In this document: piece by piece, positions 1 to 8,420 of the stretch
How positions within the stretch are numbered: position 1 is the first letter of the stretch
Layout of the letters: every line of letters begins with the position of its first letter
Origin: Tyzzerella sp. An114
GTDB taxonomy: Bacteria; Bacillota; Clostridia; Lachnospirales; Anaerotignaceae
Assembly (NCBI RefSeq): GCF_002161055.1
Contig: NZ_NFLT01000014.1
Coordinates: 1 to 41,191 of the forward strand
Reading direction: 5' to 3'
Length of the DNA stretch: 41,191 bases
Program-made: the position numbers and the translations under genes
The notes under the pieces: model-generated
What the model was told of the DNA's origin: nothing
What the model saw: only the letters and a program-made list of their open reading frames with translations
Database searches by the model: none

Positions 1-161
1 TTAATTCTGCCAGAATTATTCTGACTTTTTTTCCAAAATTACTTGATGATTTCATCATCAATTTTAATTGACTTGGGTTGTATGTGTTATTCAACTGTTT
101 AGTTTTCAAAGACCAATTTCAAAAAATTAACAGAAATTCATTGTTGTTACCCTAAGTAGAA
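1..161 (-). promoter_or_regulatory. rRNA operon leader with boxA-like antitermination element
   Basis: Read on the minus strand this stretch follows two tRNA-Ser genes and carries GGTCTTTGAAAACT (positions 101-114), which resembles the boxA element found in Firmicute rRNA leaders and 16S-23S spacers. Downstream come two short inverted repeats, TGATGA/TCATCA (44-57) and AATTCTG/CAGAATT (3-17). The rRNA gene itself would lie off the left edge; whether it is 16S or 23S cannot be decided here. Confidence 0.6.
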
Positions 162-253
162 TGGCGGAGAAAGTGGGATTTGAACCCACGCGCCGCTATT
201 AACGACCTACTCCCTTTCCAGGGGAGCCCCTTCAACCACTTGGGTATTTCTCC
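162..253 (-). tRNA. tRNA-Ser (GGA anticodon)
   Basis: On the minus strand a class II tRNA folds with acceptor stem GGAGAAA/TTTCTCC, anticodon loop CTGGAAA (anticodon at 217-219), a long variable arm and the T-arm GGTTCAAATC-type sequence. The 3' CCA is encoded at 162-164. It is the second gene of a tRNA-Ser pair that leads into an rRNA unit. Confidence 0.95.
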
Positions 254-273
254 ACAATGGTCTCTGTTTTAAA

Positions 274-362
274 TGGCGGAGAGGGTGGGATTCGAACCCA
301 CGGCCCCTTTCGGAGTCACCGGTTTTCAAGACCGGCTCCTTAAACCACTCGGACACCTCTCC
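274..362 (-). tRNA. tRNA-Ser (UGA anticodon)
   Basis: Minus-strand class II tRNA with acceptor stem GGAGAGG/CCTCTCC, anticodon stem CCGGT/ACCGG and loop CTTGAAA giving anticodon UGA. CCA is encoded at 274-276. It is the first gene after the tandem promoters at 381-658 and lies 20 nt from the following tRNA-Ser(GGA), so the two are co-transcribed towards the rRNA gene at the left edge. Confidence 0.95.
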
Positions 363-380
363 ATATTAAGTTTTTTTGTT

Positions 381-437
381 TTCGCATTTTTTGCTGCGAA
401 CATTTGTTATTATATATTATCTTTTTTAGTTTGTCAA
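381..437 (-). promoter_or_regulatory. Stable-RNA promoter Pa plus 5' hairpin
   Basis: Minus strand: TTGACA (-35, 432-437), 17-nt spacer, TATAAT (-10, 409-414). A hairpin TTCGCA...TGCGAA (381-400) begins at about the expected transcription start. It is the closest of three tandem promoters to tRNA-Ser(UGA). Confidence 0.85.
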
Positions 438-501
438 GTACTTTTTTCGATTTTTTTAATTATTTTTTTCAATCGAATTTTGTACTATCAAAAACCTTTT
501 T

Positions 502-554
502 GCTGTTTTTCGTAACAGCTTGTTTATCTTATCATAAACATTTTAACTTGTCAA
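502..554 (-). promoter_or_regulatory. Stable-RNA promoter Pb plus 5' hairpin
   Basis: Minus strand: TTGACA (549-554), 17-nt spacer, TAAGAT (526-531), then a hairpin GCTGTT...AACAGC (502-519) starting at the predicted +1. The -35 flank AAGTACTTGACAA is shared with promoter Pa. Confidence 0.8.
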
Positions 555-606
555 GTACTTTTTTAATTTTTTATTTTTAATTTACTTGACTTTAACTTGT
601 TTATCT

Positions 607-658
607 CTGTCGTTCGTGACAGCTTGTATATAATATCACAGCATTTTTACTATGTCAA
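607..658 (-). promoter_or_regulatory. Stable-RNA promoter Pc plus 5' hairpin
   Basis: Minus strand: TTGACA (653-658), 17-nt spacer, TATTAT (630-635), then a hairpin CTGTC...GACAG (607-622). The start region TATTATATACAAGC is identical to that of the tRNA-Leu promoter at 39094-39122. Between 363 and 750 I see only these three promoters and the pepT ribosome binding site. Confidence 0.82.
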
Positions 659-750
659 CACTTTTTTTCAATTTTTTTATTTTATTTTTGTTTTAGTATT
701 TTTCAAATATGATATACTTATTATTGAAACCATTTAAGGAGGTAAATAAT

Positions 751-1971
751 ATGTATAATGTAAAAGATATATTCTTAGATATAATAAAGTATGATACAAC
801 TTCAGATGAATTATCCAAATCATATCCAAGTACAGAAACACAGCTTCAGTTTGGAAAAATTCTTGCAGATAAATTAAAAACTTTTGGCGCATCAAATATA
901 GAAATAGACAAATATGGTTATGTTACAGCAGAGATACCATCAAACACAGAAAAAGAATGCCCAACAGTAGGATTTATTGCTCATATGGATACAAGCCCAG
1001 AATGTTCAGGTAAAAATATAAATCCAATAATAACAGAAAACTATAATGGTAAAGATATAGTTTTAAATGGAATAATACTCTCCCCTACTGAATTTCCATC
1101 TCTTTTAAAATATAAAGGAAAAACAATAATATCATCTGATGGTACAACTCTTTTAGGTGCAGATGATAAAGCTGGTATTGCTGAAATACTATCTGCTATT
1201 GATTATATTGTAAAAAATGATACACCACATGGAAAAATAAAAATAGCTTTCACTCCTGATGAAGAAATAGGAAAAGGCGTAGACTATTTTGATGTAAAAA
1301 AATTCGGTGCAGATTTTGCATATACTTTTGACGGTGGAGAAATTGGGGAGCTTGAATATGAAAATTTTAATGCTTCAAGACTTAATATAGAGATAACAGG
1401 AAAAAGTGTTCATCCAGGATATGCAAAAAACACAATGATAAACGCTTCTCTTATAGGAGCTGAAATAATATCATCATTCCCACCATCTGAAACACCTTCA
1501 AGAACAGAGGGATACAGTGGATTTTTCCACCTTTGTTCTATAAAAGGTTCAGTTTCAAAATGCAATCTGTCATATATAATAAGAGACTTTGACAAAAACT
1601 CTCTTGAAGAAAGAAAACTTTTTGCATCATCTGTAATCAAATCAATCAATGAAAAATATGGAAATGTATGTGCTTTTGAGATATATGACGAGTATGAAAA
1701 CATGATTTCACAGTTTGATGATAAAATGTATATTGTTGATATAGCTAAAAAAGCTATGGAAAACAAAGATATTACACCAAATATCCGTCCTATAAGAGGA
1801 GGAACAGACGGAGCAAGACTTTCATTTATGGGGCTTCCATGTCCTAATATATTTGCTGGAGGTCATAACTTCCATGGACCTTTTGAATTTATACCTGTGT
1901 CATCAATGGAAAAAGCTGTTGATGTAATAGTTGAGATATGTAGAATTGTAGCGGAGGAAAATATTATATAA
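751..1971 (+). CDS. pepT: Peptidase T (tripeptide aminopeptidase)
   Basis: Cytosolic zinc exopeptidase of family M20B that removes the N-terminal residue from tripeptides. The 406-residue product matches the family length. Zinc-ligand motifs are visible: HMD (H78, D80), GADDK (about 136-140), the EE pair (171-172), FDGGE (about 193-197) and a C-terminal AGGHNFHGPFEF carrying the last histidine. An upstream in-frame ATG at 709 is rejected because AAGGAGG (736-742) sits 8 nt before the ATG at 751. It is monocistronic; no clear terminator follows before the tyrS leader promoter. Confidence 0.93.
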   Translation: MYNVKDIFLDIIKYDTTSDELSKSYPSTETQLQFGKILADKLKTFGASNIEIDKYGYVTAEIPSNTEKECPTVGFIAHMDTSPECSGKNINPIITENYNGKDIVLNGIILSPTEFPSLLKYKGKTIISSDGTTLLGADDKAGIAEILSAIDYIVKNDTPHGKIKIAFTPDEEIGKGVDYFDVKKFGADFAYTFDGGEIGELEYENFNASRLNIEITGKSVHPGYAKNTMINASLIGAEIISSFPPSETPSRTEGYSGFFHLCSIKGSVSKCNLSYIIRDFDKNSLEERKLFASSVIKSINEKYGNVCAFEIYDEYENMISQFDDKMYIVDIAKKAMENKDITPNIRPIRGGTDGARLSFMGLPCPNIFAGGHNFHGPFEFIPVSSMEKAVDVIVEICRIVAEENII

Positions 1972-1980
1972 AATATTTTC

Positions 1981-2009
1981 TTGACTTTAAAATTTTGCTA
2001 TGATAGTAT
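1981..2009 (+). promoter_or_regulatory. Promoter of the tyrS T-box transcript
   Basis: TTGACT (1981-1986), 17-nt spacer, TAGTAT (2004-2009). Transcription would start near 2016, just before T-box Stem I. Confidence 0.65.
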
Positions 2010-2012
2010 AGT

Positions 2013-2288
2013 CTCAAATTCCATAAAGGAACAAGCAGTGATTGAGTTTATGGGCAGGTTTGGTTACAATATCAGAGAGTATTTCGGTTGGTGAAAGAAA
2101 TATAGCACAACATCTGTAAATTACGCCTCATGAGCTTCGCACAAGAGTATTTTAATATTTTTTATTTTACAAAGGTGCGACGTTTTCCGAGCGTTACTTC
2201 GGTATAGAGATGTATTTATATTAGATTAAATACGAATTAAGGTGGTACCACGGTCTTTCGTCCTTTATTAGGACGAAAGACCTTTTTT
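2013..2288 (+). promoter_or_regulatory. T-box riboswitch (tyrosine) upstream of tyrS
   Basis: This tRNA-sensing leader controls tyrS by transcription antitermination. The T-box core AAGGTGGTACCACG is at 2239-2252, directly before a terminator hairpin with 12-bp arms (2252-2263 and 2271-2282) and a U-run. Stem I elements lie at about 2020-2140. I read the specifier as UAC (2122-2124), a tyrosine codon in the usual context just before the 3' side of Stem I. Uncharged tRNA-Tyr would stabilise the antiterminator. The tRNA-Tyr gene at the far right of the window is one possible ligand. Confidence 0.92.
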
Positions 2289-2326
2289 ATTCCGCCAAAA
2301 TCAATTACAAAAAGGAGAGATTATTT

Positions 2327-3553
2327 ATGGCAAGTGCATTTGATGTACTTAAAGAAAGAGGATTTATTGAACAGCTTACACATGAAGAAGAAATAAAAGA
2401 GCTTTTTGAAAAAGAAAAAATAACATTTTATATTGGTTTCGACCCTACTGCTGACAGTCTTCATGTAGGACATTTCCTCACAATAATGGCTATGGCTCAT
2501 ATGCAGAGAGCAGGACACAGACCTATCGCTCTTATGGGTGGTGGTACAGGTATGATTGGAGACCCTACTGGAAAAACAGACATGAGAAAAATGATGACAA
2601 CTGAAACAATAGACCATAATGTTGAATGTTTCAAAAAACAGATGTCACACTTTATAGATTTCTCTGACGGAAAAGCTCTCATTGTAAACAATGCAGACTG
2701 GATAAGAAACCTTAATTACATTGATTTCCTTCGTGAAATAGGTGTACATTTCTCTGTAAATCGTATGCTCACAGCAGAATGTTTTAAAACAAGAATGGAA
2801 AAAGGTCTTTCATTCTTAGAATTTAATTATATGCTCATGCAGGCAAATGACTTTCTTGAATTAAACAAAAAATACAACTGTGTAATGCAGCTTGGAGGAA
2901 ATGACCAGTGGTCAAATATTATTGCTGGTGTTGACCTTATAAGAAGACGTGAAAACAAACCAGCTTACGGTATGACATTTAAACTTCTCACAAATAGTGA
3001 AGGTAAAAAAATGGGTAAAACAGAAAAAGGAGCTGTATGGCTTGACCCAGAAAAGACATCACCATACGAATTCTACCAGTACTGGAGAAATATTGGTGAC
3101 AAAGACGTTCCAAAATGTCTTGCTCTTTTAACATTCCTTCCAATGGACGAAGTAAGAAGATTAAGCGCCCTTGAGGGAAGTGAAATAAACAAAGCAAAAG
3201 AAATACTTGCTTTTGAACTTACAAAGATTGTTCATAACGAAGAAGAAGCTATAAAAGCACAGACAGCAGCAAGAGCGCTTTTTGCTGGTGGTGCTAATGG
3301 TGGTTCAATACCTACAACAGAACTTCCTGCTTCAGACTTTGCAGAGGGAATGGATATACTTACACTTCTTACAACAGTAAAACTTGCACCATCAAGAGCA
3401 GAAGGAAGAAGACTTGTTCAGCAAGGCGGTATAAAAGTTAATGAAGTAAAAGTTGATACAATAGAAAGAAAGATAACAGCTGATGACTTCAAAGATGGTG
3501 AAATACTTGTACAAAAAGGTAAAAAGAGTTTCCACAAAGTAAAACTTTCATAA
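2327..3553 (+). CDS. tyrS: Tyrosyl-tRNA synthetase
   Basis: Cytosolic class Ic aminoacyl-tRNA synthetase that charges tRNA-Tyr using ATP. The 408-residue protein has the HIGH-type motif HVGH (46-49), the tyrosine pocket sequence QLGGNDQW (188-195), and a KMSKS-type loop read as KMGKT (228-232). A C-terminal S4-like RNA-binding domain covers about 345-408 ([18 protein letters not shown]). AAGGAGAG precedes the ATG. The T-box leader indicates induction by tyrosine starvation. Confidence 0.97.
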   Translation: MASAFDVLKERGFIEQLTHEEEIKELFEKEKITFYIGFDPTADSLHVGHFLTIMAMAHMQRAGHRPIALMGGGTGMIGDPTGKTDMRKMMTTETIDHNVECFKKQMSHFIDFSDGKALIVNNADWIRNLNYIDFLREIGVHFSVNRMLTAECFKTRMEKGLSFLEFNYMLMQANDFLELNKKYNCVMQLGGNDQWSNIIAGVDLIRRRENKPAYGMTFKLLTNSEGKKMGKTEKGAVWLDPEKTSPYEFYQYWRNIGDKDVPKCLALLTFLPMDEVRRLSALEGSEINKAKEILAFELTKIVHNEEEAIKAQTAARALFAGGANGGSIPTTELPASDFAEGMDILTLLTTVKLAPSRAEGRRLVQQGGIKVNEVKVDTIERKITADDFKDGEILVQKGKKSFHKVKLS

Positions 3554-3567
3554 TAAAACAATGAATA

Positions 3568-3610
3568 AAAAAAACCTCCTTTAATATTTTAGTATAAAGG
3601 AGGTTTTTTT
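3568..3610 (+). terminator. tyrS terminator that also contains the spoIIM ribosome site
   Basis: A perfect 16-bp inverted repeat (3568-3583 and 3595-3610) with an 11-nt loop and an A/T-rich end forms an intrinsic terminator 14 nt after tyrS. Its right arm contains AAAGGAGG (3596-3603), which lies 7 nt before the ATG of the next gene at 3611. The terminator and the Shine-Dalgarno site are therefore the same sequence. Confidence 0.85.
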
Positions 3611-4276
3611 ATGAAAAATACAGCTTTAAAAAATTTATTACCCATAAAGATAAAACCCATAAAAAAACAGTTTAAACCACCCCAAAGATATAATAAAAGG
3701 GCTCAAAACAACACAAGTATAATTTCAAAAAATGATAAAATACTAATATCAGTAATATCATTTATTATATTTCTAGGAAGTTTTATAGGTTCAATATATG
3801 GTGTAAAAACAGATACAACAGATGAAATACTTATAAAATATGCACCTGCATTATATAATTCAGAAAATTTATATATTATATCAATTTTTACTAAAAATAT
3901 AAAATACATAATAGCACTGTGGATATGTGGTTTTTTTGAATGTGGTTGGGGATTTAACGGAGCAATAACAATATTTTGGGCATTTTCAAAGGGGAACATA
4001 TCATCAAAAGTAATACAGTTCTTAGGCAATAAAGGTATATTATACTCTGCCCTTTCAATAATTCCAAATATATTTACATTTACATCAATTATGCTTGTGT
4101 CATTTTTTTCTTTTCAAATGGTTATGAAAGGACTTTCAAAACCTGTTGGAAAAATGAACCTTAGACGTGAAAAACATAAAATATATACTGAATATTTTAT
4201 TATACTTTCTGTATGTATAATCATGTGTTTCATATCATCAATATTTGAATTTTATATCATACCGTTACTATTTTAA
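3611..4276 (+). CDS. spoIIM: Stage II sporulation protein M-like membrane protein
   Basis: This 221-residue integral membrane protein resembles SpoIIM, a subunit of the SpoIID-SpoIIP-SpoIIM machine that drives peptidoglycan remodelling during engulfment of the forespore. After a basic N-terminal tail (1-45) there are about five hydrophobic segments (about 47-65, 98-115, 120-135, 145-170, 195-219), with the family-like glycine-rich stretch WICGFFECGWGFNGAITIF. Its position just upstream of xerD matches the spoIIM-xerD neighbourhood of Bacillus. No other start codon precedes the first membrane segment, so translation must begin at the ATG that abuts the tyrS terminator. The identification rests on topology, length and context. 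Confidence 0.72.
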   Translation: MKNTALKNLLPIKIKPIKKQFKPPQRYNKRAQNNTSIISKNDKILISVISFIIFLGSFIGSIYGVKTDTTDEILIKYAPALYNSENLYIISIFTKNIKYIIALWICGFFECGWGFNGAITIFWAFSKGNISSKVIQFLGNKGILYSALSIIPNIFTFTSIMLVSFFSFQMVMKGLSKPVGKMNLRREKHKIYTEYFIILSVCIIMCFISSIFEFYIIPLLF

Positions 4277-4440
4277 GCATTAGTTTATATAGTATATTTA
4301 TACAAAAAATATTTTTATTTTAGGGAAAACTGTCTAAAAAGCAGAATTTAATTTTTTTGAACAAAACATGTCGACTTTTACTAAAAAAAATTCTATAATA
4401 TTTTTGTTTACTAAAGTCTACATAAAGGAGAAAAACCCCT

Positions 4441-5325
4441 ATGGAAGAATATCTTTCTGAATTTTCAGAGTATTTAAAACTTTATAAAAACTCATCTGAA
4501 AATACTATTATGTCATATAAACGTGATTTAAAAAATTTTTTCAGTTATATGAAAATGTGCGGTATAAACAACATAAAAAATGTAACCAAAACAAATATAC
4601 TAGCATATATATATGAGCTTCAGAAAGAGCAGAGGGCAAGCTCTACAATATCACGTAACATAGCATCTTTAAGAAGTTTTTTTCAGTATCTAAATAAAAA
4701 AGAAATTTTAAATTCAAATCCTGCTATGGAACTTGAAGCTCCAAAGGTTGAAAAGAAAATTCCGGAAATACTTTCAACAGAAAAAGTAGAATTACTTTTG
4801 GAACAACCTTCTGGAAATGATAATAAAAGCCTTAGAGATAAAGCAATGCTTGAACTTCTTTATGCAACAGGAATACGTGTTTCAGAACTTATAACATTAA
4901 AGAAAACAGATATAAATCTTTCTCTTGAATATATAAAATGTTCACACAACGAAAAAGAAAGAATAATACCTCTTGGAAAGGCAGCAATAAAATCCATTGA
5001 AAATTATATAAATCTTTCAAGAGATAATATGATTAAAAATACTGATGAAGATTATCTTTTTGTAAATTGCAGCGGAAAACCTATGACACGTCAGGGATTT
5101 TGGAAAATAATAAAATTTTATGCAATGAAAGCTGGAATTACAGAAGATATAACTCCACATATGTTGAGACATTCATTTGCAGCCCACTTAATAGAAAATG
5201 GTGCACCACTTCAGTCTGTACAAGAAATGCTTGGTCATTCTGATATATCAACAACTCAAATTTACACAAAAATAAATAAAACCAAACTTAAAGATATATA
5301 TTTAAAAGCTCACCCAAGGGCATAA
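4441..5325 (+). CDS. xerD: Tyrosine recombinase XerD
   Basis: Site-specific recombinase that resolves chromosome dimers at dif together with XerC. The 294-residue protein has an N-terminal SAM-like core-binding domain (about 1-95) and a catalytic domain with the full set of residues: R146 (ATGIRVSEL), K172 (NEKERIIPLG), H240 and R243 (HMLRH), H266 (LGHSD) and the nucleophile Y275 (TQIYTK). AAGGAG lies about 10 nt before the ATG. Length and neighbours argue for the housekeeping Xer protein and not a mobile-element integrase. Confidence 0.9.
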   Translation: MEEYLSEFSEYLKLYKNSSENTIMSYKRDLKNFFSYMKMCGINNIKNVTKTNILAYIYELQKEQRASSTISRNIASLRSFFQYLNKKEILNSNPAMELEAPKVEKKIPEILSTEKVELLLEQPSGNDNKSLRDKAMLELLYATGIRVSELITLKKTDINLSLEYIKCSHNEKERIIPLGKAAIKSIENYINLSRDNMIKNTDEDYLFVNCSGKPMTRQGFWKIIKFYAMKAGITEDITPHMLRHSFAAHLIENGAPLQSVQEMLGHSDISTTQIYTKINKTKLKDIYLKAHPRA

Positions 5326-5352
5326 AAATTAAAATCATAAAATTCGTAAAAA

Positions 5353-5388
5353 ACGGTACGATTAAATATTTTTCGTGCCGTTTTTTAT
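5353..5388 (+). terminator. Intrinsic terminator after xerD
   Basis: ACGGTACGA (5353-5361) pairs with TCGTGCCGT (5373-5381), with one G-U pair, followed by a T-run. Confidence 0.85.
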
Positions 5389-5403
5389 TTTTTTAAAAAT
5401 AAT

Positions 5404-5433
5404 TAAACTTTTTAACGGTTTCAAAGAGTCTAA
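5404..5433 (+). promoter_or_regulatory. Candidate ECF-sigma (autoregulatory) promoter
   Basis: TAAACTTTTT (5404-5413) and GTCTAA (5428-5433) resemble the AAC / CGTC elements of SigV/SigM-type promoters, but the spacing is 1-3 nt longer than the usual one. The position, 38 nt before the ECF sigma gene, fits autoregulation. Confidence 0.45.
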
Positions 5434-5470
5434 TAATTGAATTCAAAAACAAAAGAGAAAGGGGATTATT

Positions 5471-5947
5471 ATGAGCAACAGGCAGCTGCTAGAAAAATTT
5501 ATAACTGAAAATCTTGATAATGCTTATCGTTTCGCTTACAGCTATACAAAAAATAGCCAAGCGGCGGAAGATGTTGTAAGTGAAAGTGTAATAAAAGCAC
5601 TTTCCGCCATAGATACACTTAAAAACAAAGAATTTCTTAAAACCTGGTTTTACAGAATAATAATAAATACCGCTATAAGTCGTATAAGAAGTGAACAAAA
5701 AATAATATATATAGACTCAAAGGACACTGATATATACGAAAAAACATTTGATGACTATTCCCATATAACATTAAATGAATTTATAGAAAAACTTGATGAA
5801 AAATACAAAATAGTAATAATACTGAGATACTTTGAAGATATGACACTAGAAGAAATATCGAAAGTAACTGGAGAAAACCTAAGCACTGTAAAAAGCAGGC
5901 TATACCGAGGTTTAAAGATACTTAAAACAGAAATGGAGGAAGATTAA
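5471..5947 (+). CDS. sigV: ECF-type RNA polymerase sigma factor (SigV-like)
   Basis: A 158-residue sigma-70 family protein with only regions 2 and 4. Region 2 (about 10-80) contains NAYRFAYSYTKNSQAAEDVV and TWFYRIIINTAISRIR. Region 4 (about 100-155) contains the helix-turn-helix LEEISKVTGENLSTVKSRLYRGL. It is translationally coupled to the next gene: the stop TAA and the following ATG share one base. The RsiV-like partner suggests the lysozyme/envelope-stress group of ECF factors known as SigV in Bacillus and CsfV in Clostridioides. The symbol is assigned by this context. Confidence 0.82.
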   Translation: MSNRQLLEKFITENLDNAYRFAYSYTKNSQAAEDVVSESVIKALSAIDTLKNKEFLKTWFYRIIINTAISRIRSEQKIIYIDSKDTDIYEKTFDDYSHITLNEFIEKLDEKYKIVIILRYFEDMTLEEISKVTGENLSTVKSRLYRGLKILKTEMEED

Positions 5948-6834
5948 TGAATAATATAGATAAATTAAAAAAAGAATATTCAGAAATAAAAGCCCCCGAA
6001 ACACTGAGAAAAAACATTGAAAAAATATTTGAGGAAGATAGAAAAAAGCAGTCAAAAAAGCAAATAAAACATTTTAAACCAATTAAAACAGCAGTTGCAG
6101 CTTGTTTTGCTGTTACAGTCACATTCTGCGGAGTTTTAAATGTAAATCCAGCCTTTGCAGAGTCTATTTCAAATATACCAGGAATGTCAGGTGTTGTTCG
6201 TGTACTTACATTCAACAGATATACATTTAATGACAATGGTATAGAGGCAAATGTTGTAACACCACAGATAGAAGGACTTTTAAACAAAGACCTTGAAAAC
6301 AAATTAAATGAAGAATTTAAAGAAAATGCTAACACTATAATTGCAGCCTTTGAAGCTGATGCAAAAAAACTTAGAGAAGATTTTCCAGACGAAGATGTTC
6401 ATATGGGTGTTGAAAGCAACTACACCATAAGAACAGACAATGAAGATATACTTGTTCTAGACACATATATATTTAATGCAGTAGGTTCATCATCAACAAT
6501 ACACAATTTCTATACAATAAACAAAAAAACTGGTGAACTTATAACTCTTGAAAGTCTTTTCAAAGAAGGTGCTGACTATGTAACACCTATAAGTAATTAT
6601 ATAAAAGAAGAAATGAAAAGACAAAATGATGAAAATGAATATGATATTTATTTTAATGATTTCCAAGATGAAACACAGCTACTTTTCAAAGAAATATCAA
6701 AAGACCAAAAATTCTTTATAAATGATGACGGAAACATTGTAATATGTTTCGACAAATATGAAATAGCACCGGGAGCAACAGGTTCACCTGAATTTGTAAT
6801 ACCTAATGATGTAGTAAAAGATATATTGAAATAA
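5947..6834 (+). CDS. rsiV: RsiV-like anti-sigma factor (DUF4163/DUF3298)
   Basis: A 295-residue single-pass membrane protein expected to hold the upstream ECF sigma inactive. It has a cytosolic N-terminal segment (1-45), one membrane helix (about 47-66), then AFA-E (69-72), which looks like a signal peptidase site. The extracellular part carries a DUF4163-like region (about 85-190) and a DUF3298-like region (about 195-293; ITLESLFKEGADY and FDKYEIAPGATGSPEFVIP). In Bacillus, RsiV binds lysozyme through DUF3298 and is then cut by signal peptidase. The same mechanism here is inference. Confidence 0.82.
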   Translation: MNNIDKLKKEYSEIKAPETLRKNIEKIFEEDRKKQSKKQIKHFKPIKTAVAACFAVTVTFCGVLNVNPAFAESISNIPGMSGVVRVLTFNRYTFNDNGIEANVVTPQIEGLLNKDLENKLNEEFKENANTIIAAFEADAKKLREDFPDEDVHMGVESNYTIRTDNEDILVLDTYIFNAVGSSSTIHNFYTINKKTGELITLESLFKEGADYVTPISNYIKEEMKRQNDENEYDIYFNDFQDETQLLFKEISKDQKFFINDDGNIVICFDKYEIAPGATGSPEFVIPNDVVKDILK

Positions 6835-6868
6835 AAATAAGGGAGAAGACTTAAGTCTTCTCCCTTTA
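6835..6868. terminator. Bidirectional terminator between rsiV and rny
   Basis: A 24-nt perfect palindrome (6841-6864, centre GACTTAAGTC) is flanked by A-rich and T-rich tracts. It ends the convergent rsiV (plus) and rny (minus) transcripts. Confidence 0.85.
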
Positions 6869-6881
6869 ATATTAAAAAAAT

Positions 6882-8420
6882 TTACTTTGCGTATTCAACA
6901 GCTCTTGTCTCTCTAATAAGATTAACTTTAATCTGTCCTGGATACTCAAGCTCATCTTCAATTTTCTTAGCTATATCTCTTGCAAGAAGTGTCATACCTT
7001 CATCATTAACATCTTCCGGTACAATTATAATTCTAAGTTCACGACCAGCCTGTATTGCAAAAGATTTTTCAACACCTTTGAAATTATCGGCAATTTCTTC
7101 AAGTTTCTGAAGTCTCTTTATATATGACTCAAGAGTTTCACGTCTAGCTCCTGGTCTTGCAGCTGAAATAGCATCAGCAGCCTGAACAAGTATAGCTATA
7201 ATACTTTCAGGGTCAACATCACCATGGTGAGCCTCAACAGCATTTATAACAAGAGGAGACTCTTTGTATTTACGACAAAGGTCAACACCTATGCTGACAT
7301 GAGAACCTTCCATTTCATGGTCAACACTCTTACCAATATCATGTAAAAGACCTGCTCTCTTAGCGATATTAACATCAACACCAAGTTCAGCAGCCATAAG
7401 ACCTGTAAGGTGAGCAACCTCCATAGAATGTTTAAGTACATTCTGACCATAGCTTGTTCTGTATTTGAGTTTACCAAGAAGTTTTACAAGTTCAGGGTGA
7501 AGTCCATTTACACCTGTATCAAATGTAGCAGCCTCTCCCTCGTCTCTAATAATAACTTCAACTTCTTTTTTAGCTTTTTCAACCATCTCTTCAATTCTTG
7601 AAGGATGAACACGCCCGTCAACAATAAGTTTTTCAAGGGCAATTCTTGCAATCTCTCTTCTTATAGGGTCAAATCCTGAAAGTATAACAGCTTCAGGAGT
7701 ATCATCTATAATAAGGTCAATCCCTGTAAGAGTTTCAAGGGCACGTATATTTCTTCCCTCACGTCCGATAATACGGCCTTTCATCTCGTCATTTGGAAGC
7801 TGTACAACAGAAACTGTTGTCTCAGCAACATGGTCAACAGCACATTTCTGTATTGCATTTGCAACAATCTCTCTTGAGCGTCTATCTGCCTCAAGTTTAG
7901 CTTTTGACTCAATTTCTTTAATCATGAGAGTAGCCTCATGTTTCACATCATTTTCAACAGTGGCGAGAATATAGTTTTTAGCTTCCTCTCTTGTAAGACC
8001 ACTTATTCTTTCAAGTTCTTTTATCTGTTCTTCGTGAAGAGCATTAATCTCCTCTTTCTGTTTTTCAAGTTCTTCAAGACGTTTGTTAAGCTGTTCTTCT
8101 TTTTTCTCATAAGCATCAGCTTTTCTATCAAGAGTTTCCTCTTTCTGAATAAGACGTCTTTCTGTTCTTTGCTGTTCATTTCTTCTGTCACGAACTTCTT
8201 TTTCCATTTCATTCTTAACTTTTATGCTTTCTTCTTTTGCCTCAAGAAGAATTTCCTTCTTTTTAGCTTCTGCATCTTTTTTTGCATCCTCAACTATTCT
8301 TTCCGCTCTCTCTTCGGCCACGCCGATTTTTGCCTCTGCAATGCGTTTTCTATAGTTAAAGCCCACTAAAGCGCCAAGAATTACTCCGATAATACCTGTA
8401 ATTATAGTTATCGGTTCTAT
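6882..8420 (-). CDS. rny: Ribonuclease Y, apparently starting at an AUA codon
   Basis: Membrane-anchored endoribonuclease that starts bulk mRNA decay. From the chosen start it has 512 residues, the usual length: an N-terminal membrane helix ([20 protein letters not shown]), a long coiled coil (about 30-170), a KH domain ([19 protein letters not shown]) and an HD domain ([19 protein letters not shown]). The first conventional start is a GTG at 8366, but it would delete the membrane helix and has no ribosome site. The frame stays open upstream to 8420, where an ATA lies 7 nt after AGGGGG (8428-8433). No ATG, GTG or TTG exists in frame between the upstream stop and that point. The identity is certain; the start codon is inferred. 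Confidence 0.93.
   Translation of the reverse strand: MEPITIITGIIGVILGALVGFNYRKRIAEAKIGVAEERAERIVEDAKKDAEAKKKEILLEAKEESIKVKNEMEKEVRDRRNEQQRTERRLIQKEETLDRKADAYEKKEEQLNKRLEELEKQKEEINALHEEQIKELERISGLTREEAKNYILATVENDVKHEATLMIKEIESKAKLEADRRSREIVANAIQKCAVDHVAETTVSVVQLPNDEMKGRIIGREGRNIRALETLTGIDLIIDDTPEAVILSGFDPIRREIARIALEKLIVDGRVHPSRIEEMVEKAKKEVEVIIRDEGEAATFDTGVNGLHPELVKLLGKLKYRTSYGQNVLKHSMEVAHLTGLMAAELGVDVNIAKRAGLLHDIGKSVDHEMEGSHVSIGVDLCRKYKESPLVINAVEAHHGDVDPESIIAILVQAADAISAARPGARRETLESYIKRLQKLEEIADNFKGVEKSFAIQAGRELRIIIVPEDVNDEGMTLLARDIAKKIEDELEYPGQIKVNLIRETRAVEYAK

Noticed and set aside
273-515. 80-residue plus-strand open frame near the left edge
   Set aside because: It reads the antisense of tRNA-Ser(UGA) and the tandem promoters; its first half is tRNA sequence translated, and it has no ribosome site.
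4441-5325. Tyrosine recombinase as a sign of an integrated element
   Set aside because: Length, catalytic set and the spoIIM neighbour fit housekeeping XerD; no att repeats, phage genes or cargo are seen.
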